This document shows, piece by piece, positions 1 through 8,710 of a DNA stretch of 64,000 nucleotides; the first letter of the stretch is position 1, and the number at the start of each line of letters is the position of its first letter. The stretch covers positions 3,949,001 to 4,013,000 of the forward strand of contig NZ_CP024201.1 of the NCBI RefSeq assembly GCF_002749615.1, written 5' to 3'. The notes under the pieces were generated by a model. That model did no database searches. It was not told the DNA's origin and saw only the letters and a list, made by a program, of their open reading frames with translations. The position numbers and the translations under genes are program-made. Origin of the DNA: Caulobacter mirabilis. Its GTDB lineage: Bacteria; Pseudomonadota; Alphaproteobacteria; Caulobacterales; Caulobacteraceae.

Positions 1-114
1 CTGCAGGCGAAGCAGGAGGCCGCCGCCCGCGACGCCGACAAGGTCCCGGTCCCGCCCGAGCAGGAGAAGGCGACGAGCGAACAGCTCAAGAAGGACCTGG
101 AATCCTGGAAGTAG
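1..114 (+). CDS. C-terminal fragment of an unknown protein
   Basis: An open frame enters from the left edge and ends at a TAG at 112-114, giving 37 visible residues. The tail is hydrophilic and rich in Ala, Lys, Glu and Gln, ending ESWK, which looks like a flexible or helical C-terminus. It is co-directional with nothing nearby, and a family A palindrome begins 7 bases after its stop. Too little is visible to name a family. Confidence 0.5.
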   Translation: MQAKQEAAARDADKVPVPPEQEKATSEQLKKDLESWK

Positions 115-120
115 GCCATA

Positions 121-202
121 GGGGACATGCTCCAGCGGAGCCGGTGCGTGTCCCCTTACTGGCCGTATGATCGGGGACACGCACCTTCGGAGCATGCCCC
201 CC
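121..202. repeat. Family A palindromic repeat, two facing copies
   Basis: Copy 1 (121-155) opens with GGGGACATGCTCC and closes with GCGTGTCCCC. Copy 2 (173-202) is the same unit in inverted orientation, opening GGGGACACGC. A further full copy lies at 12129-12159 and a half copy at 12605-12616. Each copy could fold as a hairpin. They sit between the fragment ending at 114 and the TonB receptor ending at 209 and may serve as bidirectional 3' ends. Confidence 0.75.
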
Positions 203-208
203 AGCAAC

Positions 209-3169
209 CTAGAACTTCACCCCGACCCCGGCGAACCAACGCCGGCCGAGGATGTCGTAGGTGCTCGGGTCGGTGTTGGAGTTGCTGTAGCTGGTGTAGT
301 AGGGCGGCGTCTCGTCGGTCAGGTTGTTGACGCCCAGCCGGACGGTGATCCTGGCCGGGGCTTCGAACGCCCAGCTGCCCATCACGTCGAACAGGTCGTA
401 GTTGGGCGTGTCCAGCGCGGTCGGGCTGAACACCGGGATGCTGCGAGCGTCCTGCATGCCGTCCAGATGACGCCACCGCGCCGTCAGCTTGGCCGGACCG
501 ACCGCCCAGGTCGCCGAGGCCACCGACTTCCACTCCGGGAAGGCTCCGCCGCTCAGGTCGCCGCCGATGCTGCCGGCGTAGTCGACGAAGGCCGCGCCCG
601 GGCGGTTCTGGCGCTCGTAGCTGTCGAGCTTGCTGACCACCAGGTTGATGTCGAGCTTGCCGGCGCCGTCCGGAAGACCGAGCTCCGGCAGGTCGACGCC
701 CCAGTCCAGCTGGAAGTCGTAGCCGGTGGTCTTGATGGCCGCGAGGTTGATCTGGTTCAGCTGCACCCGGGTGATGCCGCCGGCCGGCAGACGGTCGAAC
801 AGCTGGCAGTAGAAGTTGTTCGGATCGAAGTTGGGGTTGCTGCCGTCGGCGTTGAAGCAGGCCGGCACGATCACCGAGACGCCCAGGGTCCCGACCGCGT
901 CCTCCACCTCGATGTTGTAGTAGTCCAGCGACAGGCTGAGACGCCGCAGCAGCGCCGCGTCGAACTGCGGCGCCCACACCAGACCCAGGGTCCAGCTGTT
1001 GGCGGTCTCTTCGCGAAGGTCCGGATTGCCGCCGCCGAGGATCTCGACCTGGGTCGAGGGCTGGGTGAAGGGGGTCGTGACGCCCTGGGCCTGGCAGAGC
1101 GCCAGCACCTTGGTCGCGTTCGGGCCGGTGCGGAACGAGGAACGGTCGTCGCAGGGGTCGCCGGCGGTCGTGCCCGCGCCCGGCGTGCCGATGCCGCTGA
1201 AACCCAACGAAACCGGCGAGTACAGCTCGGCCACGTTCGGGGCGCGGACCGCCTTCTGGGCGCCGCCGCGAACCAGCAGACGGTCGACCGGACTCCAGGT
1301 GAAGTCCGCCTTCCAGGCGCTGGTCTGGCCGATGGTGTTGTAGTTGGCGATCCGGCCGCCGAGGTTGATGTCCAGGCTCTTGGCGAAGGGCAGGTCGGCC
1401 AGCACCGGGATCAGGAACTCGGCGTAGAATTCGCGCGAGTTGATCTCGCCGGTCACCGGAACGGCCGGGTTGAAGCCGACGATGTCCGGCCCCTGCAGCA
1501 GGGCGTCGGGCTTGTAGTCGAAGCGGTCGTTGCGCGCCTGGGCGCCGATGGAGGCCTTCAGCGGGCCGGCGGGCAGTTCATAGACCGTGCCGGTGACGTA
1601 GCCCTCGGCGATGGTCTGCTCGATGGTCGTGGTGTTGCTGACGTCGCGCGAGATGAACTTGGCGCAGCCGGGGCTGATCTTGCCGGCGCCGAAGATGTTG
1701 AACCCGCCGCAGAGCGCCACGCCGCCGTCGGCCGCGAAGGTCAGCTGCCGCATCGCCGCCCGGCTGACGTTCCCGAACTGCTTTTCGTCGTGATTCATCT
1801 CGCCGTAGGAGACGTAGAAGTCCCACCGCCAGTCGTTGCCGCCGCCGAAGTCGCCGCGCAGACCCGCGACGAGCTGGAGCGTCTCGTAGGTGTTCTCCGA
1901 CAGGCGGCCGCCGACCTCGTTGAACGCGCGGCGGGGATAGAAGTCCGCGCCCGGCGTCGGACGCGAGGCCAGCAGGGTGCGCAGGTCGGCCGGGATGTAG
2001 GGATTGGTCACCGGCATGACGATGTCCGGTCCCGGGAAGGCCCCATCGGAGGCCGAGGCCGGGCCGAGCTGCCGCGAGACGTCGTAGGTCGTGTACGAGG
2101 CGGTCCCGTAGGCCTCGATGCTCTCGTTGAGATCGTAATGGCCCTGGGCGAACAGCGAGTAGCGTTCCAGCGGCAGGCTCAGATAGCGGTAGTCGGCGCT
2201 GTTGAAGGTGTAGTTGGCCGCGGAGAAGCCGGGCGTCTGCTGACCGCGGTAGTTGCGGACCGGAGCCGTGGTGAACAGCGTGCCGTCGGCGTTGAAGCTG
2301 ATGGTGCTGTTGCGAGCCACCGTCCCCGGGGCGACGCCGTAGCCGCCGAACACCAGATCCAGGGCCGCCTGGGTAGGCAGGTTCGCGGCGCCGGCGGCGT
2401 TGGAGGTCGGATCGTAGCGCCCGTCCGGGATGGTCGCGGCGCCCGAGGGCGTCAGGCCGGTGTTCAGGATGCTGTAGCCGATGGCCGCCCAGTCGCGGTC
2501 CGACGCGAACAAGCCCTCGCGCTTGTCGTAGGTCAGGGCCACCGACAGGTTCCCGCGCCCGTCGTTGATATCCAGCCCCCCGGCGATGGCCAGGCTGGTC
2601 TGGCCGCCGTCGCCGGCGCTGGTCTGCCCGTACTGGGCGTCGGCCTGGAAGCCTTCGAAGTCGCGCTTGAGCTTGATGTTGACCACCCCGGCGATGGCGT
2701 CCGAGCCATAGACCGCCGAGGCCCCGCCGGTGATCGTCTCGACCGAGTCGACCAGGAAGGTCGGCACCGTGTTCAGGTCGACCACGCCGTTGGGGTTGCC
2801 GGCGACCACGCGGCGGCCGTCGACCAGGACCAGGGTCCGCACCGGCGTCAGGCCGCGAAGGTTGGCGTAGGACTGGCCGGGCGTCGTCACGAAGTTGGTG
2901 GTGTTGGTCCCCGCGCCGTTGGACGCCGTGAACTGCGGCAGCTGGTTGAGCGTGTTCTCGATCGTGGTCATCCCGACCGCGGCGATCTGGTCCTGGCCGA
3001 CGGTGACGATCGGGCTCTCGGAGACGTAGTCCTTGCGGGCGATGCGCGAGCCGGTGACGACGACTTCGGAGACCTGGGCCTCCTGGGCCAGGGCCGGAAG
3101 GGCCTGCAGGCTGACGGCGCTCGCCAGGGCGCTGGCGCACAGGAGGATGGACCGGTTTGCGGCGCTCAT
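209..3169 (-). CDS. TonB-dependent outer-membrane receptor
   Basis: This 986-residue outer-membrane transporter would import a siderophore, sugar or other ligand using TonB energy. The protein has a signal peptide ending near ALPALAQ, a TonB-box-like segment EVVVTGSRI, a plug with LRGLTPVRTLVLVDGRR, and a long beta-barrel ending in the terminal aromatic VGVKF. I chose the ATG at 3169, which starts directly at the signal peptide; a frame extension to 3214 adds an unlikely leader. It is divergent from the NADH dehydrogenase gene, with a 162-base gap. No sigma/anti-sigma pair or substrate enzyme is adjacent, so the ligand is unknown. The size and VDGRR plug signature fit the large receptors common in Caulobacteraceae. 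Confidence 0.93.
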   Translation of the reverse strand: MSAANRSILLCASALASAVSLQALPALAQEAQVSEVVVTGSRIARKDYVSESPIVTVGQDQIAAVGMTTIENTLNQLPQFTASNGAGTNTTNFVTTPGQSYANLRGLTPVRTLVLVDGRRVVAGNPNGVVDLNTVPTFLVDSVETITGGASAVYGSDAIAGVVNIKLKRDFEGFQADAQYGQTSAGDGGQTSLAIAGGLDINDGRGNLSVALTYDKREGLFASDRDWAAIGYSILNTGLTPSGAATIPDGRYDPTSNAAGAANLPTQAALDLVFGGYGVAPGTVARNSTISFNADGTLFTTAPVRNYRGQQTPGFSAANYTFNSADYRYLSLPLERYSLFAQGHYDLNESIEAYGTASYTTYDVSRQLGPASASDGAFPGPDIVMPVTNPYIPADLRTLLASRPTPGADFYPRRAFNEVGGRLSENTYETLQLVAGLRGDFGGGNDWRWDFYVSYGEMNHDEKQFGNVSRAAMRQLTFAADGGVALCGGFNIFGAGKISPGCAKFISRDVSNTTTIEQTIAEGYVTGTVYELPAGPLKASIGAQARNDRFDYKPDALLQGPDIVGFNPAVPVTGEINSREFYAEFLIPVLADLPFAKSLDINLGGRIANYNTIGQTSAWKADFTWSPVDRLLVRGGAQKAVRAPNVAELYSPVSLGFSGIGTPGAGTTAGDPCDDRSSFRTGPNATKVLALCQAQGVTTPFTQPSTQVEILGGGNPDLREETANSWTLGLVWAPQFDAALLRRLSLSLDYYNIEVEDAVGTLGVSVIVPACFNADGSNPNFDPNNFYCQLFDRLPAGGITRVQLNQINLAAIKTTGYDFQLDWGVDLPELGLPDGAGKLDINLVVSKLDSYERQNRPGAAFVDYAGSIGGDLSGGAFPEWKSVASATWAVGPAKLTARWRHLDGMQDARSIPVFSPTALDTPNYDLFDVMGSWAFEAPARITVRLGVNNLTDETPPYYTSYSNSNTDPSTYDILGRRWFAGVGVKF

Positions 3170-3331
3170 GGGAATGTCCCCCCTCGGACAAATCGGACTG
3201 AACAGACCCATCACCCTGCGGTCGATTTTCCCGCCTGGCTAGAGTCTTCGCGGGACCGTCCACAAGGATCGCGCGCGACAGTCGTCGAACGTGGCGCTAT
3301 GGACACGGCGCGGGCAGGATCGAGGCCATCC

Positions 3332-4615
3332 ATGCACTACGACACCGTGATCGTCGGCGGCGGCGCCGGGGGACTGGAGCTGGCGGCCAGGCTGGGCCGA
3401 AAGCTGGGCCGTCGACGGGGACCCGAGCGGGTGCTGCTGGTCGACCGCAGCGTCTACCACATCTGGAAGCCGACCCTGCACGAGGTCGCCGCCGGCACCC
3501 TGGACGCCCACCAGGAGGGGCTGTCCTACACGGTGCTGGGCCGTCGCAACCACTTCGCCTTCGCCCTCGGCGAGCTGACCGCCTTCGCCCCGGCCGGCCG
3601 GCGGCTGACCCTGGGCGAGCTGCGGGACGACGACGGCGAACAGCTGATCCCCGAGCGGACCCTGACCTTCACCCGCTGCGTCCTGGCGATGGGCAGCGGC
3701 TCGAACCTGTTCGACACCCCCGGCGCGGCCGAGCACGCCCATCTGCTGGAGCGGACGGAGGACGCCGAACGTTTTCACCGCCGCCTGCTGGCCGCCTTCA
3801 CCCGCGCCGCCTTCGCGCCGGAGCGGCGGCTGGGCGTGGCGATCGTCGGCGGCGGAGCGACGGGCGTGGAGCTGTCCGCCGAGCTCCTGGAAGCCCACGC
3901 CGCCTTCGAGGAGGGCGTCGGCGCCGACCAGCGCTTCCGCCTGGACATCGCCATCGTCGAGGCGGCCCCGCGCATCCTCGGCGGCCTGCCCGAGAAGACC
4001 TCCGACCAGGCCCGCACGGCCCTGGAGCGCAAGGGCGTGCGGGTGCTGACCGACACCAAGGTCCTGGCGGTCGAGGACGGGCGGCTGGCGACCAGCGCCG
4101 GGACCATCGAGGCCGAGCTGATCGTCTGGGCCGCGGGGGTGAAGGCCGCAGGCTCCAACGCCGCCTTCGGCCTGCCGGTGAATCGTCTGAACCAGTTCGA
4201 CGTCGACGATCGGCTGCGCACGCCGGTGGCCGGCGTCTGGGCCATGGGCGACTGCGCCGCCGCCCCCTGGAAGGAGGGCCGGACCGTCCCCGCCCGCGCC
4301 CAGGCCGCCCACCAGCAGGCCGACTACCTGGCCGAGGTCCTCTGGGCCGAGATGCGCGAGCACCGGATCGACCGGCCCTTCGTCTACAAGGACTTCGGTT
4401 CGCTGGTGTCGCTGGGCGAGAACCGCGGCGTCGGCGCCCTGATGGGCGGTCTCGGCGGGCCGAACTTCTTCGTCGAGGGGCTGGTGGCCAAGTGGGTCTA
4501 CATGAGCCTGCACCTGAACCACCACCGGGCCATCCTGGGCGTGGTGCGCACCGGCGTCCTGGCCCTGGCGCGCCTGCTGCAGCAGCGGGTCGCGGGCCGT
4601 CTGAAGCTGCACTAG
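3332..4615 (+). CDS. ndh: Type II NADH dehydrogenase (NDH-2)
   Basis: A membrane-associated, non-pumping flavoenzyme that would pass electrons from NADH to quinone. The 427-residue protein begins with a Rossmann FAD motif, VIVGGGAGGLELAARLG. The second dinucleotide-binding motif VAIVGGGATGVELSAEL lies near residue 170. An FAD-ribityl region, VWAMGDCAA, follows near residue 300. The C-terminus is a hydrophobic/basic amphipathic stretch, typical of the membrane anchor of this family. I chose the ATG at 3332 because it directly precedes the beta strand and has a GAGG-like ribosome site; an in-frame ATG at 3299 would add 11 residues. It stands alone and is followed by a family B repeat. Confidence 0.88.
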   Translation: MHYDTVIVGGGAGGLELAARLGRKLGRRRGPERVLLVDRSVYHIWKPTLHEVAAGTLDAHQEGLSYTVLGRRNHFAFALGELTAFAPAGRRLTLGELRDDDGEQLIPERTLTFTRCVLAMGSGSNLFDTPGAAEHAHLLERTEDAERFHRRLLAAFTRAAFAPERRLGVAIVGGGATGVELSAELLEAHAAFEEGVGADQRFRLDIAIVEAAPRILGGLPEKTSDQARTALERKGVRVLTDTKVLAVEDGRLATSAGTIEAELIVWAAGVKAAGSNAAFGLPVNRLNQFDVDDRLRTPVAGVWAMGDCAAAPWKEGRTVPARAQAAHQQADYLAEVLWAEMREHRIDRPFVYKDFGSLVSLGENRGVGALMGGLGGPNFFVEGLVAKWVYMSLHLNHHRAILGVVRTGVLALARLLQQRVAGRLKLH

Positions 4616-4625
4616 CCGGCCGGCC

Positions 4626-4729
4626 GGTCGTCCCGGCGAAGGCGGGATCCAGATCGTAGGGCGCTGGTTCGACAGACAAACACCCGCCGCCGAGGCTGAA
4701 GCTGGGTCCCGGCCTTCGCCGGGATGACC
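4626..4729. repeat. Family B inverted repeat pair
   Basis: The left arm (4626-4652, GGTCGTCCCGGCGAAGG...) and right arm (4702-4729, CTGGGTCCCGGCC...) are near reverse complements separated by about 50 bases. Related pairs lie at 16866-16973 and 27954-28052. It fills the gap between two convergent transcription units, so it may also act as a terminator. Confidence 0.75.
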
Positions 4730-4737
4730 GGTGTTTG

Positions 4738-5031
4738 CTAGCCTATCAGGCGGCCGATCGCCTCCAGGTACTCGCCGAAGGCCTGGCGGCCCGCGGCGGT
4801 GATGCGGATCCGGGTCAAGGGCTTGAGGCCGACGAAGCTCTTCTCGATCTCGACATAGCCGGCGTCCTGCAGCTTGCGCAGGTGGATCGACAGGTTGCCC
4901 TGGGTGGCTTCGAGCAGGGTCTTCAGCTCGGTGAAGTCGGCGACCTCGGCGTCGGCGAGATAGGCCATCACCCCCAGCCGCAGGCGGCCGTGGATGACCT
5001 CGTCGATCTTGCCGATGTCGAGACGCGGCAC
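4738..5031 (-). CDS. Winged-helix transcriptional regulator (MarR/ArsR-like, HTH_34 type)
   Basis: A 97-residue single-domain regulator. The recognition-helix region TQGNLSIHLRKLQDAGYVEIEKSF is a classical winged helix, followed by a wing and a short C-terminal helix (AFGEYLEAIGRLIG). I place the start at a GTG (5031), 5 bases after the stop of the membrane-protein gene; longer frames upstream overlap that gene. It is the last gene of a three-gene operon (acyltransferase, membrane protein, regulator). A GTTTA/TAAAC inverted repeat upstream of the operon is a plausible autoregulatory site. No ligand-binding domain is present, so effector and targets are unknown. Confidence 0.8.
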   Translation of the reverse strand: MPRLDIGKIDEVIHGRLRLGVMAYLADAEVADFTELKTLLEATQGNLSIHLRKLQDAGYVEIEKSFVGLKPLTRIRITAAGRQAFGEYLEAIGRLIG

Positions 5032-5036
5032 GGGGC

Positions 5037-5672
5037 TCAGGCCGTCCTGGCCTGGCGCATCATCGCCCAGCCGGGCAGCACCATGCACAGCAGCAGGCCG
5101 GCCGCGGCGATCAGGATGTAGCTCAGCTGGCCGATGGTCAGCCCCATGCCGATGGCGCAGGCGAACCAGCCGAGCGCGGTCAGGCCCATCCACCAGCGCC
5201 GGGTCAGCATCCAGGCCGCCAGCCAGGCCCCGCCCTGCAGGGCGAAGACGACGGCCGGGTAGAACAGCCAGACCTTCAGCCCGCCGCCGCCCAGGGCCGC
5301 CGGGGCGAAGATGGCGATCAGGATCAGGTTGGTCGTCCCGGCCGCGGCGAACACGGACTGGAAGGCGCGGGACGCCGTCCCGCCGCGCGGCGCCCGGCGG
5401 TCCCGGATCAGCACGACGCACAGGACGATCAGGAACAGCACGGTCGGGCCGAGCGACAGGACCAAACCGCCCAGCGGCCCGAGCGTCAGCCAGCCGGTCG
5501 CCTGTCCCCAGTGGCCGAGCATCTGCAGGCCGTAGATCAGGCCGGCGGCGACGAACACCGCGCCCGTCGCCGCCTGGTGGCGGCCGGCGCCATCGACCAG
5601 CCCCTTGAGGAAGGCCAGGTCTTCGCGCGCGCTCTGGGCGGCGTCCGCCGACGGATCTTGCGAGGGACTCAT
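5037..5672 (-). CDS. Integral membrane protein, function unknown
   Basis: A 211-residue protein with an acidic cytosolic N-terminus and about six hydrophobic segments (for example LGGLVLSLGPTVLFLIVLC, and further segments around 125-195). It has no catalytic motif I recognise. Its start ATG overlaps the stop of the acyltransferase gene (ATGA) and its stop precedes the winged-helix regulator by 5 bases. This membrane protein plus small winged-helix regulator arrangement is recurrent in bacteria, and the regulator probably controls the membrane proteins. The name stays generic. Confidence 0.8.
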   Translation of the reverse strand: MSPSQDPSADAAQSAREDLAFLKGLVDGAGRHQAATGAVFVAAGLIYGLQMLGHWGQATGWLTLGPLGGLVLSLGPTVLFLIVLCVVLIRDRRAPRGGTASRAFQSVFAAAGTTNLILIAIFAPAALGGGGLKVWLFYPAVVFALQGGAWLAAWMLTRRWWMGLTALGWFACAIGMGLTIGQLSYILIAAAGLLLCMVLPGWAMMRQARTA

Positions 5673-6907
5673 GGGACGTCTCCTGTCGCCTCGGCGTGGA
5701 CGAGCCCGCGTCCCTTGGCAAGCTGCTTGTGGGCAAGCCGCTTGTGACGGCGGCCGTTGAGCCAGCCGCCGAGGACCGTGCCCCGGACCAGCAGCTGGTA
5801 GCTGCCGAAACCCACGGCAAGCGCCGCGCCCAGCACCAGGGCGTACTTCACCGGCCAGGGCCAGGCGAGGTCGGAGACGACGGTCTGCAGCGCCATCACC
5901 ACCGGCACATGGATCAGGTAGATCCAGTAGGAGGCGTCGGCGACGTAACGCCGAGCGGGGCTGTGGCCGGACAGGAACTGCTGCGCCGCCCCGGCCAGGC
6001 CGAAGGTCCAGCAGAACACGCCCATCGCGTAGAGGCAGGCGTAGGCGAACTTGGACAGGCCCAGCGGCGTCGGCGTCAGCACCGGCTCCAGCCCGACCAT
6101 GACCAGGCAGGTCGAGACGCAGCCCAGCCCGACGCCCAGCAGCATCGGCCAGCGCTCGGTCCAGACCTGCAGCAGGCTCGCCTGGCGATGCAGCAGCCAT
6201 CCTGCGGCGAACGCGGTCCCGTAGCCGACCAGCGCCGGAACATTGGGGATCAGCGAGCTGTCGGGGGTCATGATCCCGAACCAGGCCAGCCAGGCCGGAT
6301 CCGACCAGAAGGCGAAGGCCAGCGGCGCGGCGAACATCACCGGCAGCCAAAGCTCGACCATCCAGCGCATCATCCGGTCGACGACGCCGGCCACGGCTTC
6401 CCCGGGATCGAGCAGGCGCAGCCCGCCGCGGATGAGCAGCGCCGCCGCGTAGAAGATCAGCAGCACATACAGGAACCACAGATGCGTCAGCGGGAAGTTC
6501 GGCAGGCTCGGGAAGCCCGACGCCGGACCCGAGGGCGCCGCCCCGCCGTTGGCCTTGACCGCCGCCCAGATCATCACCGCCACGATGGCGGTGAACAGGA
6601 CCGGCCAGAACACGACCAGCGGCAGGACGATCCGCCGGCTCCGGTCCGCCAGGAACCCCTTCAGCCCGCGCCGCTCCAGCAGCATGCGGCCGAAGAAGCC
6701 CGCGATCAGGAAGAAGGCCGCCATGCGGAACATGTGCAGCCAGAAGAACAGCACGGACATCACGGCGCTTCGCTCGGCGTCCATGACCACCCAGACCTGC
6801 TGTCCGGGCAGGAAGGACATCGTCGCGTGGAAGGCCACGCCCAGCAGCAGCGCCCCGCCGCGGACGGCGTCGAGCGCATGCAGGCGCTCCGGTTGGTTCG
6901 AGGTCAT
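5669..6907 (-). CDS. Acyltransferase 3 family membrane protein
   Basis: A 412-residue polytopic protein of the acyltransferase 3 (OpgC/OafA-like) family, which transfers acyl or succinyl groups to periplasmic glucans or surface polysaccharides. The N-terminal signature RLHALDAVRGGALLLGVAFHA carries the family His. About ten transmembrane helices follow, with YWIYLIHVPV near the C-terminus, another family hallmark. The ATG at 6907 is preceded by a strong GGAGGAT ribosome site; an upstream in-frame start at 7000 is unlikely. It leads an operon with the membrane protein and winged-helix regulator and overlaps the next gene by ATGA. The acceptor substrate cannot be inferred. Confidence 0.88.
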   Translation of the reverse strand: MTSNQPERLHALDAVRGGALLLGVAFHATMSFLPGQQVWVVMDAERSAVMSVLFFWLHMFRMAAFFLIAGFFGRMLLERRGLKGFLADRSRRIVLPLVVFWPVLFTAIVAVMIWAAVKANGGAAPSGPASGFPSLPNFPLTHLWFLYVLLIFYAAALLIRGGLRLLDPGEAVAGVVDRMMRWMVELWLPVMFAAPLAFAFWSDPAWLAWFGIMTPDSSLIPNVPALVGYGTAFAAGWLLHRQASLLQVWTERWPMLLGVGLGCVSTCLVMVGLEPVLTPTPLGLSKFAYACLYAMGVFCWTFGLAGAAQQFLSGHSPARRYVADASYWIYLIHVPVVMALQTVVSDLAWPWPVKYALVLGAALAVGFGSYQLLVRGTVLGGWLNGRRHKRLAHKQLAKGRGLVHAEATGDVP

Positions 6908-6963
6908 CGGATCCTCCACGCCGCCCTCCCGGCGGCCGATAGGGCCGCGAAGTACGCCAACTT

Positions 6964-6978
6964 GTTTATTTTGTAAAC
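6964..6978. promoter_or_regulatory. Candidate operator of the acyltransferase operon
   Basis: An AT-rich patch in GC-rich surroundings carries the inverted repeat GTTTA, 5-base spacer, TAAAC. On the minus strand two ACAAGTT copies also bracket it. It lies 57 bases upstream of the operon start, where the promoter should be. Binding by the operon's own winged-helix protein is inference. Confidence 0.4.
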
Positions 6979-7092
6979 TTGTCTTTCGTGAGAGCACCAA
7001 TCGGTGGGAAGGACAAGCGACGCTGAGACTCCCGGAGTCCGCCCGTTCCCGGGTCCAAGCTCCATCGAGACGACCGGTGTTGAGGACAGGCG

Positions 7093-8640
7093 CTAGGCGG
7101 CGTGGCGAGCGCGGGTCCAGCGGGCCACGGCGGCGACCAGCTCGGCGGCCAGGATGGGCTTGCCGATCACGCCGTCGAACGGCGCGCCCGTCGCCAGCAG
7201 GGCTTCCGCATCGGCGTCGGCGGAGAAGGCCAGGATCGGCGTGTCGCGGTTGGGGCCGTTTCGGGATCGGATGTGCTCTGCGGCGGCGGGGCCGTCCAGC
7301 CGCCCCGGCATGCGAATGTCCATGAGGATCAGGTCGAACGGCTGGCCCTCGGCGGCCGCCACCGCGCTCTCGCCGTCCCCGACCTCGACCAGCAACGGCG
7401 CCCAGGGCGCCAGCATGGCGGCGGCCAGCTCGCGATTGACCCGGTGGTCGTCGACGATCAGCAGCCGCACGCCCTTGGCGGGCCCATCGACGGGCAGGCG
7501 CTGAGCCGCCTCCGCCTCCTCCACGGCGGCCGGCGCGGCGATGCGGAAGCGGAAGGCCGAGCCCACGCCCGGACGGCTGCGGACCTCGATGCCGCCGCCC
7601 ATCGCCTCGGCCAACCCCTTGCAGATCGCCAGACCCAGGCCCGTGCCCCCGTTCTGCCGGGTCGAGCCGGCGTCGACCTGGGAGAAGCGTTGGAACAGCC
7701 GCGCGCGCTGCGCCTCGTCCAGGCCTGGGCCGGTGTCGCGCACGACGACCTCCAGCATGCCCCCGAACGGATCGTGGCGCAGCGCCATGGACACGGCGCC
7801 CTCCTGCGTGAACTTCACGGCATTGCCGATCAGGTTCAGCAGCATCTGACGCAGGCGATCGGGATCCACGACCAGCCGCCCGGGCATGGCCGCGTCGACC
7901 GCCAGCTCCAGCGCCAGGCCCTTTTCCTGAGCCTGGGACGAGAACAGCTCCAACGTCTCGCGCGCCAGACCGCCCACGTCGACCGGCCGCGGCTTGATCT
8001 CGACCTGCCCGGCCTCGAGCTTCGAGAAGTCGAGGATGTCGTTGACCGTCGCCAGCAGGGCCCGGCTCGCCGAGGCGATGCGGTCGACATAGCTCTGGGC
8101 CTCCTCGTCAAGGCTGCAGCGCTCGGACAGCAGGGCCGAGAAGCCGAGCACCGAGGTGAGAGGCGTGCGCAGCTCATGGCTCATGTTGGCCAGGAACTCG
8201 GCTTTCACCGCGGCGGCGGCCTGGGCCGCGTCGCGCGCCTCGGCCAGCTCCCGCTCCGCCCGGACATGCGCGGTCAGGTCGACCACCGCGCCGTAGACCG
8301 CGGCCACGCGGCCGTCGGAGGCCATCTGGCAGGCGACCCGTCCCTCCAGGCTGCGCACCTCGCCCGAGGGCCAGACCACGCGCAGCACGCTGGCGCTGGC
8401 CTGCCCCGCCAGGGCCTGGGCGAGGTTGGCCTCGGCGGCGGCGCGATCGTCGGGATGGATCCGCGCCATGGCCATGTCCAGCGGCGGCTCCGCGCCAGGC
8501 CCGAAACCGAAGATCCGGAACATGCTGGGCGACCAGCGGATCGCCTGGCTGGCGGCGTCCATCCACCAGTAGCCGACGCCGGCGAGGTCCTCGGCCATGG
8601 CGGCCCAACGCTGTCGTTCGCTCGCGCTCGTGCGGGTCAT
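7093..8640 (-). CDS. Hybrid sensor histidine kinase (PAS-HisKA-HATPase-REC)
   Basis: A 515-residue cytosolic hybrid kinase with no membrane segment. A PAS_3-type sensor fold spans about 15-125. HisKA has ANMSHELRTP with the phospho-accepting His155. The HATPase domain has an N box around Asn273, RDTGPGL at 301-307 and GGTGLGLAIC at 331-340. The C-terminal receiver has LIVDDH and phospho-acceptor Asp441 in LILMDIRMPG. A strong GGAGG precedes the ATG. It has no cognate regulator or phosphotransferase beside it, so it is an orphan hybrid that probably feeds a distant Hpt protein. The signal is unknown. Confidence 0.92.
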   Translation of the reverse strand: MTRTSASERQRWAAMAEDLAGVGYWWMDAASQAIRWSPSMFRIFGFGPGAEPPLDMAMARIHPDDRAAAEANLAQALAGQASASVLRVVWPSGEVRSLEGRVACQMASDGRVAAVYGAVVDLTAHVRAERELAEARDAAQAAAAVKAEFLANMSHELRTPLTSVLGFSALLSERCSLDEEAQSYVDRIASASRALLATVNDILDFSKLEAGQVEIKPRPVDVGGLARETLELFSSQAQEKGLALELAVDAAMPGRLVVDPDRLRQMLLNLIGNAVKFTQEGAVSMALRHDPFGGMLEVVVRDTGPGLDEAQRARLFQRFSQVDAGSTRQNGGTGLGLAICKGLAEAMGGGIEVRSRPGVGSAFRFRIAAPAAVEEAEAAQRLPVDGPAKGVRLLIVDDHRVNRELAAAMLAPWAPLLVEVGDGESAVAAAEGQPFDLILMDIRMPGRLDGPAAAEHIRSRNGPNRDTPILAFSADADAEALLATGAPFDGVIGKPILAAELVAAVARWTRARHAA

Positions 8641-8710
8641 GTCGCCTCCGCGGGCCGACAGTGTCGACCGACCAGGGCAAAGACGAGATTAAGCCCGGCG
8701 CGATTTTCCC

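Noticed and set aside
167..3298. A very long open frame on the plus strand running through to the NADH dehydrogenase gene
   Set aside because: Up to 3298 it is antisense to the TonB receptor, with the composition of a GC-rich shadow frame. Only the part from 3332 encodes a recognisable protein.
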